NCBI GenBank assembly: GCA_029817715.1
Contig: JARUPY010000471.1
Location: forward strand, 3,348,001 to 3,412,000
Source of the DNA: Melastoma dodecandrum
Lineage: Eukaryota > Streptophyta > Magnoliopsida > Myrtales > Melastomataceae
Direction: 5' to 3'
Length of the DNA stretch: 64,000 bases
The translations under genes and the position numbers were made by a program. Below, one piece after another: positions 11,478-22,422 of the stretch. Each line of letters begins with the position of its first letter. The stretch's first letter is position 1. The notes beneath the pieces were generated by a model that worked only from the letters and a program-made list of their open reading frames with translations, did no database searches and had not been told where the DNA came from.

Positions 11478-12046
11478 GGCAACATATCAATTTATGTCCT
11501 CAAGTTTGAGCCAACTTTATGTTTTGTCATTAACTTAGTTTGTTATATAATTTTGTCCCCAACTTTTATTTTTATTTTGATTTTGGCCAATTTTGAATTT
11601 TATCGTGCGTAAGCCAATTTTCATTTATCGACTAAAAAGGAAAAAAAATTTCAAAAAATAGGAAATAATATTGAAACCTTTCATTTGTATTTTTTTTATA
11701 AAATTTTGATGGACAAATCAAGTGAATTGGAAGCAGAAGTTAACGATAGTTGCTGATGTTGTCAAAAAATATGAAAAATCGATGAAGGTCGGATGATGTT
11801 CTATTAGGGAGTGACTATTACGGATAAAGTAGATTATGTGACGAACGAATGAGAGGTCGAAACTCAACTATTATAAGACACGGGTCAGACTATATTAAGG
11901 CCTTGTTTGGCTTTCGCTAAAAGAAATTCATGATTGGCCAAAATAAAAACAAAAATAAAAGTTGGGGACAAAATTATATAACAAACTAAGTTAATGACAA
12001 AACAGAAAGTTGACTCAAAGTTGAGGCCATAAACGTATATTTTGCC
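11478..12046. mobile_element. MITE with long terminal inverted repeats, Mutator-like
   Basis: The ends are inverted repeats of roughly 110 bases: the left arm reads ggcaacatatcaatttatg onward, and the reverse complement of the right arm reads ggcaaaatatacgtttatg onward. Both continue through a shared core with tttgtcattaacttagtttg and ttttgtccccaactttta. The 569-base element is flanked by a perfect 9-base duplication, aaaaaggaa, at 11469-11477 and 12047-12055. Long TIRs with a 9-base target duplication are typical of Mutator-like elements. The 330-base interior has no transposase coding, so it is non-autonomous. Confidence 0.85.
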
Positions 12047-12055
12047 AAAAAGGAA

Positions 12056-13379
12056 AGAGTGGAAAACAAAAAGAAAGAGAGGAACATATATTGATGGGAT
12101 TTCTTGGGTAATCGGTTCTGATCTTTTGTAAACTCTTAATTGAATTAAAATGGTTCAAAAAATAATCAATTAATGTGATTAGAAGGGGCAATTAATTTTG
12201 GGTTAATTAGAAGGGGTTTTTTTTTTTGGGAATACCAAAGGGCATAATCCATCTAATCTCCCCTCCCCCCTCTTGTAATCTCGACTGAAAAATCAATAGC
12301 ACACCAAAAGGCCTTGGGGCCCCCCCCCCCCCCCCACCCCACCCCCACCACCCATGTGAAACAAAATATCCGTCCGAGGATCCATCCCTCTTCTTTTGGT
12401 AATAATTGTAACCGGGGTGGAATTGGGTTAGATTCTGGGCCCAATGAAAATAGGCCCATTAGGATAGAGATCCATGGGCTTCAAATATATTGGGCTCCAT
12501 CCGAAATTCTTAGGCCTGCCGATACTTCTTCGGCAAGTTGGTATTTTGAAGCTATGTTTCAAAATAATATTCTTTTAAAAATATTTTACGAAATATGACG
12601 GTAAATATAAAAATTATAGAGTTATCAACTTTTCACAAACAAACTTGATATTATGTTAGAAACATCAAGTTACTTGCAAATTGAATTATTTTTAATTCAT
12701 TATTTATTACTATCCTATTTCGCTAAGTATTTTCGAAAACAAATCTCCGCTACATTGGACCGGACAATATTGGTCAAGAAAATCACTTATAGCCTCAGTA
12801 ATGGACAGAGCATTCAGAGTTAAAAGAAGTGAGGGTGGGGGGGAGGGGATGACGATGACTACTCGTTCGATCATTTTTCATATCATTACGCCAAGATGCA
12901 TTATTTTTCTGCTTGAACTATCTCCGTCGCAGGAGTTCTATATCTACTTCTATCTCCCAATATTCAACAGCGGGCATCCTCCTCTCAGTCGGCGGTCTTC
13001 TTCTCTTGCCAAACTGACCAGGCACTCTGCGAGTCGAGTATGCTGCTCGGTTGATGTGCTGTTGCCTGAAAAAGGTAACGATGCAAACCAGGCCGATGAA
13101 AGTAACTACACGAAATGACGGCATGGTCATGGTTCATGATATGCGCGATGCAGTGTGCAGATGTGTGGAAAATAGGGTGGCCGGGGTCTATCAAGAATGG
13201 GCAGGACACGACTCATTTCTGAACATGTTCTACTTTGAGCGCACGCCCGGGTGTTTAAAGCAGGCAGGGAGGGATGTGAGAGAATCTCCAGGAGCATCAA
13301 GCAAAAAAATCCAATTAATAATCCAATTAATTCTTATTCTGAAATAAAATGATTAATTTTAGTATCTACTAAAATAATC
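12056..13379. other. Intergenic, includes C-tract and dispersed repeat copy 2
   Basis: An uninterrupted run of about 18 C (12320-12337) followed by CCCCACCCCCACC is a G4/i-motif-prone tract. Around 12419-12500 there are several GGCCCA or GGGCTC motifs like plant promoter site II elements, but no gene follows. 12603-12825 repeats 1-197. Small ORFs at 12801-13347 have no recognisable motif. Confidence 0.45.
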
Positions 13380-14265
13380 AATAATACAATGTTTGTGTCG
13401 ACGTGCTATGCGTGCGACCCTCTAGGTCCTATACACGAAGGCAGTGTATATCCATACACAAATTAAGGTATTGTCTAGCAACAGTTATTAGTTACCCAAC
13501 GTGTTAGGATAATGATTATAAATCATATATCACTATGAATCGATTATTGTATAATTCAATCTCTTCATTTAACCGACATCCCAATTAATTTGGCACAAAA
13601 TACATCATCACCAAATTAATTGTTTTACTTGATTACCAAGATATAATAGACTCTCTTGAATGTAAAACATTCCTCCCATGGTCAAGGATTTTAGAGTCAT
13701 TAATATCTCTATCAAGTGGCCTAGATGTCAACTCTCTAATCCAAGAGAGCGATGAATCCTATATTGACTCAACATTATTCTCTCTACGCTTTGTCGCTCA
13801 CCTAACAATCGTATTACTCACAATCTGGTTAAAAACTGCTTTTAACGACGTCAAAGTGCACAAACTCCACGCATAGAATAAATGAAGGCCTCAAGTCAAA
13901 AGATCAGTTACACTCGTCCATAAAGAGGATTGACCAATGATGTTCAATATGTGTTATCCTCTTAATCGGGTCGTATCCAGTAACCCTAATCTCAGAATGC
14001 CCCTAAGTATAACATAGATATACAATCCATCGGTTTATCTTGACCTCAGTTATACTCAGCGATGATCTAGATGTCCATGTCCCCTCTAAGCATCTATCCG
14101 ATCACGGACTATTTCAGATTAATATATTCATTAATCTGTGGGACTTTATCATAAATAATTTTACGTACAGAAAAGTAAAATAATCAATGACAAAGACTCG
14201 CATTTATTAATTATTTATCCACAAATACAATAAAGTGTCTCGGCATATAAGTGCACACTCTAACA
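13380..14265 (-). repeat. LTR-like block, possible solo LTR on minus strand
   Basis: About 0.9 kb of non-coding sequence whose right edge, read on the minus strand, begins TGTTAGAGTGTGCACTTATATG, an LTR-like TGTTAG start. It has no coding capacity. I could not find a matching target duplication or a clear left end, so the limits and the solo-LTR identity are tentative. Confidence 0.35.
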
Positions 14266-14400
14266 ACTAGTTCAGACATCATAAGAATTTCGTGTTCTTC
14301 GTCTCAGGAGCTTGTTAGATTTCATGTCTCCTAGGAACCTCCAAACATCTCCCTGTGCTTCATGTTTTCATGGAGGACGAACTTCTTCTCTTATGACAAG

Positions 14401-14666
14401 AAGAAGGGGAGTTCCTATGTCGTCGGCATCCTGGAAACTGAGAAGAAGTAATCTGACTATCAAAAGGATATCCCCACCACATATAACATTTGATAGGTAT
14501 CTCACTGACTATGTCCTTTCGTTGCTTCAGCCACATTTCCACCTTCACCATGGATGCTGGAGCAACTGAGCACGATGGGAAGTGCATGTGCGGCAGCAGC
14601 TGCACTTACACGGACTGCACCTGTGGCCAGTGTGATTGCATCGTGATAAATGCTACAACTACTTGA
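14401..14666 (+). pseudogene. Type-3 metallothionein, exons 2 and 3 only
   Basis: Exon 2 (about 14401-14447) encodes KKGSSYVVGILETEK and ends at a GT donor at 14448. An 83-base intron ends in TTGCTTCAG at 14530. Exon 3 (14531-14666) encodes TEHDGKCMCGSSC, then TDCTCGQCDC, and ends at TGA. This matches the middle and C-terminal metal-binding part of plant type-3 metallothioneins (KKGNSYG...ETEK...AEHDGKCKCG...CTCG), with the same spacing of 15 residues from ETEK to the H of EHDGK. The N-terminal cysteine exon (CGNCDCADKSQC) was not found upstream. The C-terminus has two extra cysteines and a tail. Probably a truncated copy. Confidence 0.7.
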
Positions 14667-16749
14667 TTACTGAGTTTACCTGATATGAGGATTTTGATGT
14701 CAATTTTTCTGGTGCCATAACTCTTGTTTCCTTAAAAGTCATCCTCCGCGTGTGTCAAAACGTTTTAATTATCTCGAATGAATTTCAACTTACTAAATCT
14801 TTTAGGCTTCTTCAACCAAATCCATCTCATGCCAAGTCAAATTCGATTCAAGCACAGCGAAGCCTTGGAATCTGAGTTGCAACATTATTTGTTTCTTTTT
14901 TAAATGATCCTAGAAAAACTTACCCTCTTACTGTCATCCAGCAGAGAGGAGAATTCTTCATGAAGGCTTCTGTCTGCTCATCAATGAACATAAAGGAGTA
15001 TATCTCTCCTTGCCGCATCACTGATGTTCCGGGGTTGCTGGATTATGCCGTAATTCACTAAAAATAACATGGGAATCGGTCATCAAATGCGGAGAATCTG
15101 CCAGATAACTTGAATTGGCTCAGCAGTGTACCAAAGATGGCTGACGATGGTAACTTTCGGAGTTGAATGAGTTTTGATCACCTTTTCGTTGGTAATTTAC
15201 ACCAGGGAAGTCCGTGGAAACAGCATCGTCCAGGGGAGTCATTTCCTTCTCCCTTGAGCTGGACAGAGCCAACTCCGAAGGCTCGTGAAGAAGGACAACG
15301 TGCCACTCGCCGACGACCGCGCTGCGGGAAGGACAACTTGTAAAACTCCCTGTCCGAGCAAGCAATGACTTTCCGGTCACTGTATCTCGGTGATCCAAAA
15401 GTCGGACTATCATCTCCTTTCCACGGTATAAGCAACAACAACCATCCAAAAAACGTGCCTTCCTCTAGCAGAATATTTTTTGTTTTTCTGACATTCCACT
15501 CCACTCCACTCCGCATTCCTCTCTTAGGCTTGGGAAGCGCAAAACGGCCGACAAACTAAACTTATGACAACCACATCAGAAAACGGACACACGGCAATAA
15601 TGGAATGGAAGTTGGGCGTTCCGACAAGGCGTGTGAGTGATTATTATTTGTCGTTGTATTGGCCAAACCCCCCCCCCCCCCCCTTCTCCTCATAAATTCG
15701 TTTTTCTTTTACGCGGAAGCACGTGCCACGGCACGCGTGGTGGTAGCACTTAGGAGTAGTGGTAGATGTTATTGTATGGTCCAGTTATTATCTTATGTGT
15801 ATTGATTCTTTATTATTTTTCTAAACGATTTTAATTGTACATAAAACTATAATTAATTTTTACTATCTGTATACTTACAAGAGAACGAAATCATTTTTCT
15901 AATAATAAATTATTAGTAGTAAATTATAAGGGTGAACAACCCACCCACGTTCCCAGGCTTTGTTTGTTTTGTCCCTTGTCCCTCACACTCACTCTTACTC
16001 TCTCCCCAACTACACTGCTGCTGCTGCTGCCCCCAGATCCGTCTTAAAAAGGGGGAGGTGGGGTTATATCGTTTTCATTGTCCTAACGCTCACTTACCAG
16101 TTGGTGGTTTCCAATCCAAACCCTAATTCCCCTTCCCTTAGCCCGGTCAAGACCCTCACCCGCTGCTTGTCTGAGTATTGCTAGTGTTGCGGTGTTGTGT
16201 TCTGGGTGTCGGTCTTTTTCCTCCTTTGTTTCCATTCTTGGTATAAAGGTAGCACCTTTCATTGTGCGTGTTTGTTTCAGGTCGAATGAAGTGAAGACTA
16301 GTGATTCTGAGTGAAAAGCGTCATTTTTTGGCTGTGATGTTGGCGAATCTTCCGTTTCTTTCTCCCTCTGTTTATTTTTTTCTGGTTATTTTTTTACGGG
16401 CTGTGGTTGGGATCCGTGGGAAATGGCTGCCGTGTTTGGTTTTGGAATGGGGGAATGGGTTGGCCGGCATTGCTAATTCATTTGGGATTTGGGCGTTTGA
16501 TTTTGCAGGGCATCCATCGGGGGTATTTGTATTCAGTCGAGGAGGGCTCGCGCCCGAGATCTCGGAATCAGTCTGGGTATACTAGTTTGGTATCTGTCTT
16601 TCTGAGCTCGCTTGCCTTATCATGGCACCAGAACTCAATGGCTATGATACTGCTGAAGGCTGTGATATCGTCGCGAATTTGTGTCTGGAGAAGGGGTTCT
16701 GAGAATTGATCCCCAGGAGTGGGCATTCCCGGGGTGGTTGTGGTGCCTG
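14667..16749. other. Intergenic and promoter/5' leader of the CRK kinase
   Basis: 14.67-15.6 kb holds no recognisable gene; minus-strand ORFs at 15120-15516 have no known motif. A run of about 18 C lies at 15668-15685. The segment from about 15.9 kb is pyrimidine-rich with CTG repeats (16015-16030) and leads into the kinase start at 16750; an AG at about 16279-16280 after a T-rich tract suggests a 5' UTR intron. Confidence 0.4.
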
Positions 16750-19700
16750 ATGGGTTGCCTTTGCTGCAAGCCGTCTGCCATAGAGGACAGTAAGGAGAGT
16801 CCGCTTGATCGTCGAAAGCCTTCATCTGATTTGAGGAATTCTCGGCCTTCTTTACCAAGGAGAGACGAGTCTTATCGGCTTAAGGACAATTATAGTATTG
16901 GAAATGAAGAGAGGTTGATATCAGCTGAAAAGAGTTCAAATGGGTCACTGAGACTGCTTGGCAAAAATTATGAGCGGAGCAGAGAAAAGATGGGGCATGC
17001 TGCCGCTCCTCATCCTGCAGCGGGGACTATTCCGAAAGCTACTGAGGGTCAACAGGTAGCTGCTGGATGGCCTCCTTGGCTTGTTGCAGTGGCCGGAGAA
17101 GCCATTAGAGGATGGTTGCCGCGAAGAGCAGATTCCTTCGAAAAGCTAGATAAGGTAAATACTAATTGTCCTACCTTTTCTGCTCCCTGCCATGTTTTGG
17201 TGTGAAGGATTGAAGCTTAAAATTATGGCTTTATGCAAACAGAGCAACCACTAGTTTCATGTTATTGTTTAGGCTTTTAGCCATTGCCTCTATCAAATTA
17301 TGGATCTAGTCTTCTCACGAGGTTATGCTCATGATGGGGGACTATTGATACAAAAATCTTTTTGAGTGTAGATTGGACAAGGAACTTACAGTAATGTCTA
17401 TCGAGCTCGCGATCTAGATCAAAAAAAAATTGTTGCCTTGAAGAAAGTGAGATTCGACAACCTGGAGCCAGAAAGTGTTCGTTTTATGGCACGAGAGATT
17501 CATATATTGCGCGGGCTTGATCATCCCAATGTAATAAAGTTAGAAGGTTTAGTTACGTCAAGGATGTCATGTAGCTTGTATCTTGTCTTTGAGTACATGG
17601 AGCATGATTTGGCAGGGCTAGCCTCACATCCCGGACTAAAATTCACAGAGGCACAGGTAGATTTGCAGTTGAAATTGAAAACTTTGGCAGATTTCGTGAG
17701 TGAAATTTATTAAGCACTCCAACCTCTGTGCATCCTTGTGGCAGGTAAAATGCTACATGCAACAGCTTTTGCGCGGCCTTGAGCATTGTCATAGCCGTGG
17801 TGTTTTGCACCGGGATATAAAAGGTTCAAATCTTCTCATTGATAACCATGGGATCCTGAAGATTGCTGACTTTGGCCTGGCTAGTTTCTATGATCCTCTT
17901 CAGAATCAGCCGTTGACGAGTCGTGTGGTAACTCTTTGGTACCGGCCGCCGGAGCTTCTACTTGGCGCAACCTACTATGGGATTGCTGTGGATCTGTGGA
18001 GCACCGGCTGCATACTCGCCGAGTTATATGCTGGCAAGCCCATTATGCCTGGAAGAACGGAGGTGACGGTCTTCCGCTTTCCCTATATGCAGCCATGTTC
18101 TGAGCAGGACTGTTGGCAATGTTATTGATTGACATACACAAGCAATATATCCCCTACAAAGAAGATTATATTCCTGGTCTTCGTGACTGATTATTTAATT
18201 CACTTGTCCTCTGATGAAGCATTTGGGGGTCATGGCTTTACCTCTTGGACCTCCCTTTCTATTGTTATAGGTGGAACAGCTGCACAAAATTTTTAAGCTC
18301 TGTGGCTCACCTTCTGAGGACTACTGGAGAAAATCAAAGCTGCCTCATGCGACTATTTTTAAGCCTCAGCAACCTTATCCACGATGCGTGTCTGAAGCAT
18401 TTAAGGACTTCCCGGCACCTGCCTTGGAGCTGGTGGAGAAACTACTCGCGATTGATCCTACCGACCGTGGTAGTGCAGCCTCTGCTCTGAAGAGTCAGGT
18501 ATGCAAAGACTTGGGGCGAGTCAGTTGACTGGGCCTTGAATGATCATCGACATATGAATTGCAGCAAAATACTTGACTACTGTTGATTTGTATTTTACAT
18601 TTTCTTTATCATTAGGTCTGCTTTCTTCCGGAGATCATTAGTTTAGCATCATCGTCACTTCCTTATGTTTTATTGCCTTTTCTCCTGCAGTTCTTCCACA
18701 TAAAGCCCCTCCCTTGTGACCCTTCCAGTCTGCCAAAATATCCTCCCAGCAAAGAGCTTGATGCTAAAATTCGTGATGAGGAAGTAAGAAGGTAACTAAT
18801 AGTGTTTAAGTAGAGGTTACAATGGCATGGAAGTCGGTGTATATTCTACACTCTGTTTTTTTCCACTTGATATGGTGGGTAATATGGTTTGATCATGTGT
18901 TCGAGGATGTGGGTACATGTTGCAGTGATAATTGATGCATTCTGTTGTGTAAAATGGTTGAAAGTGGTATGGTGGCCAAGCCAAAATGTAACCGTTGTAA
19001 AAACTAAAAAGTCATTGAATGTGTTCTGTGACCTCGACTCATGGGGATAGAATCATTTGTACGAAACAAATGAAAACCTTCAGCCTGTCTTCTCCATGGA
19101 TTGAGAATGGAAAATCTAATTTAGGTCCATCCTCTTTGGTACCATGCCTTCTCTATGAATATATGGGTCTGCATATACGAAATAATTGGTACAATGCTTA
19201 TATATACTGCGTGGTGTTTTGTGCGGGCAGAAATGGAGCAGCTGGAGTTAGGGGCCAGAGATACGATGAAAGAAAGGTAATGAAAGAGTCACGCGCTGTC
19301 CCAGCCCCTGATGCCAATGCAGAGTTGGCGGCTTCATTGCAGGTCAGCTTATTCCTTGTTTTCCTCTGTATTGTTGTTTAGTTGTGAAACGAGCCTCTCT
19401 TTAATGATCCTGAAAAGAGTTCCATGGATTGCACAGCCATGTACTGAAATGCTGTTATTTGCATGGGCATGCCAATTCCTGGGTAGCCCATTTTATCTTA
19501 CTACTCATCATCTTTGGCTGCAGAAAAGGCAAGTCCAACCACATTCCAAGAGCAGAAGTGAGAAATTTGACCCGCATCTCGAAGAAGTTGCCTCCGGCTT
19601 CCCCATAGACCCACCAAGACCGTCACAAGCAGCAGATAGTAAGCTTGATCCACAACAGATACCAAAACGGGCATCTCACTCTGGGCCACTATCTCAGAGG

Positions 19701-20472
19701 TCTGGATGGGCGAAAGATGGGAAGAGACCGGAAGATGCTTCAAAATTCTCTGTTGGGCAAGAAAACCAAAGTTTCTCGAGCAATCAAGCCTCTAGGAGAA
19801 GTTTTCTTTCGGATGATCGTAAAGACAGATCTGGTCCTTCACACGTGGAGGTTGTTCCAAAGCTGATTGGAAAGTTCCCCGGGTCATTCAAGGAGACGAC
19901 TGAATCCTCATTTCAGCCGGACCAAAAGCAGCAAATGCAGGATGCATCCGGTTTTAATCCCAAGGAAGACGGACGAACAGCAACAAAGGATCCCGGCCTG
20001 GTTCGTCACTGGAACCTCACCTTAACTCTGAGATTCACTACTGTCTCTTTTTTTTGTCCTCCGGCAATCTAACGGCCCCACCAGATGACCCTTCTTCGGT
20101 GATAGAGGTCATTTTTGTGTGTTGACATTTTTGCTAATAGTTTACCAACTTCACTCTTTGGATTGCTGGTCTACCATTTGCACCATTCACCTGATTTTGG
20201 TTACTCTTGCTGGTCCTCTGTCGCAGTAATTAATTGATGATATTTCTATTGGTGTTCTGTATCAGATCGGTTATGGTTCCAAAGGTAGCAAAATTCACTA
20301 CTCAGGGCCGCTGATCATGCCGTCTGCCAACATGGACCAGATGCTGAAGGACCATGATCGCCACATACAGGAAGCTTTCAGACGAGCAAGGATCGACAAG
20401 GCGAAAGCAAGGAAAACACAAGCAGAGGGGAATCAGATAATCCCTGGTTCGTTGTTCGTATCTGGTCGTTAG
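16750..20472 (+). CDS. CDC2-related (CRK-type) serine/threonine protein kinase
   Basis: Eight exons: 16750-17154, 17372-17656, 17745-18062, 18271-18498, 18691-18791, 19231-19342, 19524-20000, 20266-20472; 710 residues, phases consistent throughout. The ATG is chosen because it gives MGCLCCKPS, an N-myristoylation/palmitoylation signal typical of this plant kinase group (At1g54610/At1g09600-like), so membrane attachment is likely. The kinase domain runs from GQGTYSNVYRA through ALKK (ATP lysine), EPESVRFMAREI (cyclin-helix position), HRDIKGSN, DFGLA and LWYRPPE. The C-terminal third is basic, Ser/Pro-rich and ends GSLFVSGR. All catalytic residues are present. Partly duplicated as a pseudogene at 48472-51860. 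Substrates are not deducible. Confidence 0.93.
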
Positions 20473-20837
20473 GTAGCCCATCCTGGCCGCAGATCAATCG
20501 AGTTTGTGATTGTGTTGTAAATGGGATTCAAGGAGCCTGTCAGACCTCCGCTCGTTACGGTGCAACAGTTTCACCGTCTCCCGACTCCCACGATGCCTGT
20601 AATAACATCATAATATTCATTCTCCTAGAGTTTATAGCAACGACTTATTAGTGGAGTTCAACCTCGTTGTGCAGACTATTTCGCGTTTCCGAGCTCCTCA
20701 ATTGGCCTCACTGAAGGGTTGGTGATTCACTGGACCATTAAGTTAGGATGTTGTTGGAGGATTGTGAATACTGAATGCTGCTGTTCTGTACATGTATACT
20801 TCGGTAGAAAACAAAAACCCTACCAAAAGTAAAACAA

Positions 20838-22392
20838 CTATCTACAAGGCTTGTGCCCCTGCTTAACAGCATTCATCAGCTTTGCTATGAGTATCTGCAG
20901 CCGTTGAGCCCCAGGACCGGGCCTAAGCTCCTCTGTACTCCCAACCTCCGAGCATTCGGGTTCCCCGGAACACCAACCACCGGCTGAGAAGCTCCCATTA
21001 CCTCGGCCGAGCAGCTCCTTGTCAATCTTGTCTAGCACAGGGGAGTCCCTTGCAAACTTACGGGCAAACGGGGCCCCACTGTCGATCATCTTCTTAGCCT
21101 CATTCAGGGTGAGGGTACGGGGGTGCTGCTTCGGAGGGTTATCCCAGGCAATGTAGTGCATATCGTGGTTCAAAGCCGCGGTGCGGAATTCTGGGCTGTT
21201 GCATATTACTGTCTGGAAGTATCCCTCCGGAGAGGACACGAAATTCGCATAGTACATGAGCATGACCCTCGGCAGATTTTCCCAACCCCAGATACAGTAT
21301 TCCACGAATGACCGCGATAGAATCATCCAAGCCGAACCTGAAATCGAAGACAGTACTCGCCACATCAATCACATTCACATTCACACTTCCAAGATCGCTG
21401 GAGAGGAAGGGCTTCACTCACCAGTGAATAACTTAAATGCAGTCGGCACTGCCCTTCTGGGCGAGACCCAGAATATGTCTGATTTCTTCGACATGTATAA
21501 TCCAGGGTCTACTATCAAAGGCATCGCACGCTTGTACCTTTTCGAGATAACCAGGGAAGAAGTTAGACAATGGGCAAAAGCAAACCGAGGCGGCAGTAGC
21601 TTGCCGTTCATCCATAAGGAAAAGACTAGAGACTCCGGCAGAGATTGACTACTCACGCTTTCCAACCCAACTGGCTAGTATGCTCGATGAAATTCACGTC
21701 TCTCCTCAGGCTCGAGAAGGCATACATCAAATCTGTACAACACAAGCACAAATCTTCTTCGATCCGTCACCGTAGCTAACATTATAAATAGACGAGTTGT
21801 TCCGAATGATTAACTAACCATCTTGTGTCACGAGAGGATAGTCAGAAGCGCTGAGGTTGATGAACCAGTCCCAATCTTTACTCTTCTTCAACAGGACGGC
21901 GCAGGCATGAAGAGTGTTTGCGACCATGGTCGGTCCTCGGTAAGTCACCATATTGGATTTGGCAATCACATGAACATTCCCGACCTTAGCGAACAAAGGA
22001 TCATTCTCAACCCTGGAAACGAGCTCCAGCCTCTCTCTCGCAGGCGATTCGAGGTCTAAATGCACGACATACTGGTTGCGAGGATGATACAGCACCCGAA
22101 GCGTCCTCCACAGCCTATTCAGATCGCCCTTTGAGCCGGAAACTAAGTATGCGAAACGAGGAATCCCGGTAGTGGACGATCCAGTCCCATAGGTAGAAAC
22201 CTTCGAATCAACAAAGGGTGAGGTGCTCCCATTCGTTGACATTAGAGAGGGAAAAAGCGAGAAGATGTTGTCGATGGACCGGAGAGACGAGACTAATCCC
22301 AGGTTGAAGGAGGTAGCGAGGAGGAATATGCATAGCAGGGAGCTAACGAAGAGCGGGAACATCCATTTCTTCTCCAAATTCGCCGCGCCCAT
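20838..22392 (-). CDS. GT14 (Branch family) beta-glucuronosyltransferase-like
   Basis: Minus strand, four exons: 22392-21819, 21732-21657, 21537-21422, 21337-20838; 421 residues. Start taken at MGAANLEKKW (22392), which fits the family; an in-frame ATG 10 codons upstream also exists. One N-terminal membrane anchor (WMFPLFVSSLLCIFLLATSF) indicates a type II Golgi protein. Family motifs: FAYLVSGSKGD, VVHLDLESP, DWFINLSASDYPL, GLYMSKKSDIFWV, RAVPTAFKLFTGSAWM, HDMHYIAWDNPP. This is the plant GlcAT14 group, known for adding glucuronic acid to arabinogalactan-protein sugar chains in the Golgi. It is convergent with the CRK kinase (365 bases between stops). Its last 57 codons are duplicated at 52195-52365. 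Confidence 0.9.
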
Positions 22393-22422
22393 CTTGTAAA
22401 ACGAATAAGCTCCAAACATCAT

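Noticed and set aside
13380..14265. Complete LTR retrotransposon
   Set aside because: No internal coding region, primer site or second LTR, and no target duplication found.
15120..15516. Minus-strand gene of about 110 codons
   Set aside because: Two overlapping frames of similar length, neither with recognisable motifs or splice context.
16681..16749. N-terminal extension of the CRK kinase upstream of MGCLCC
   Set aside because: The open frame upstream begins with GTG, not ATG, and would hide the myristoylation signal at glycine 2.
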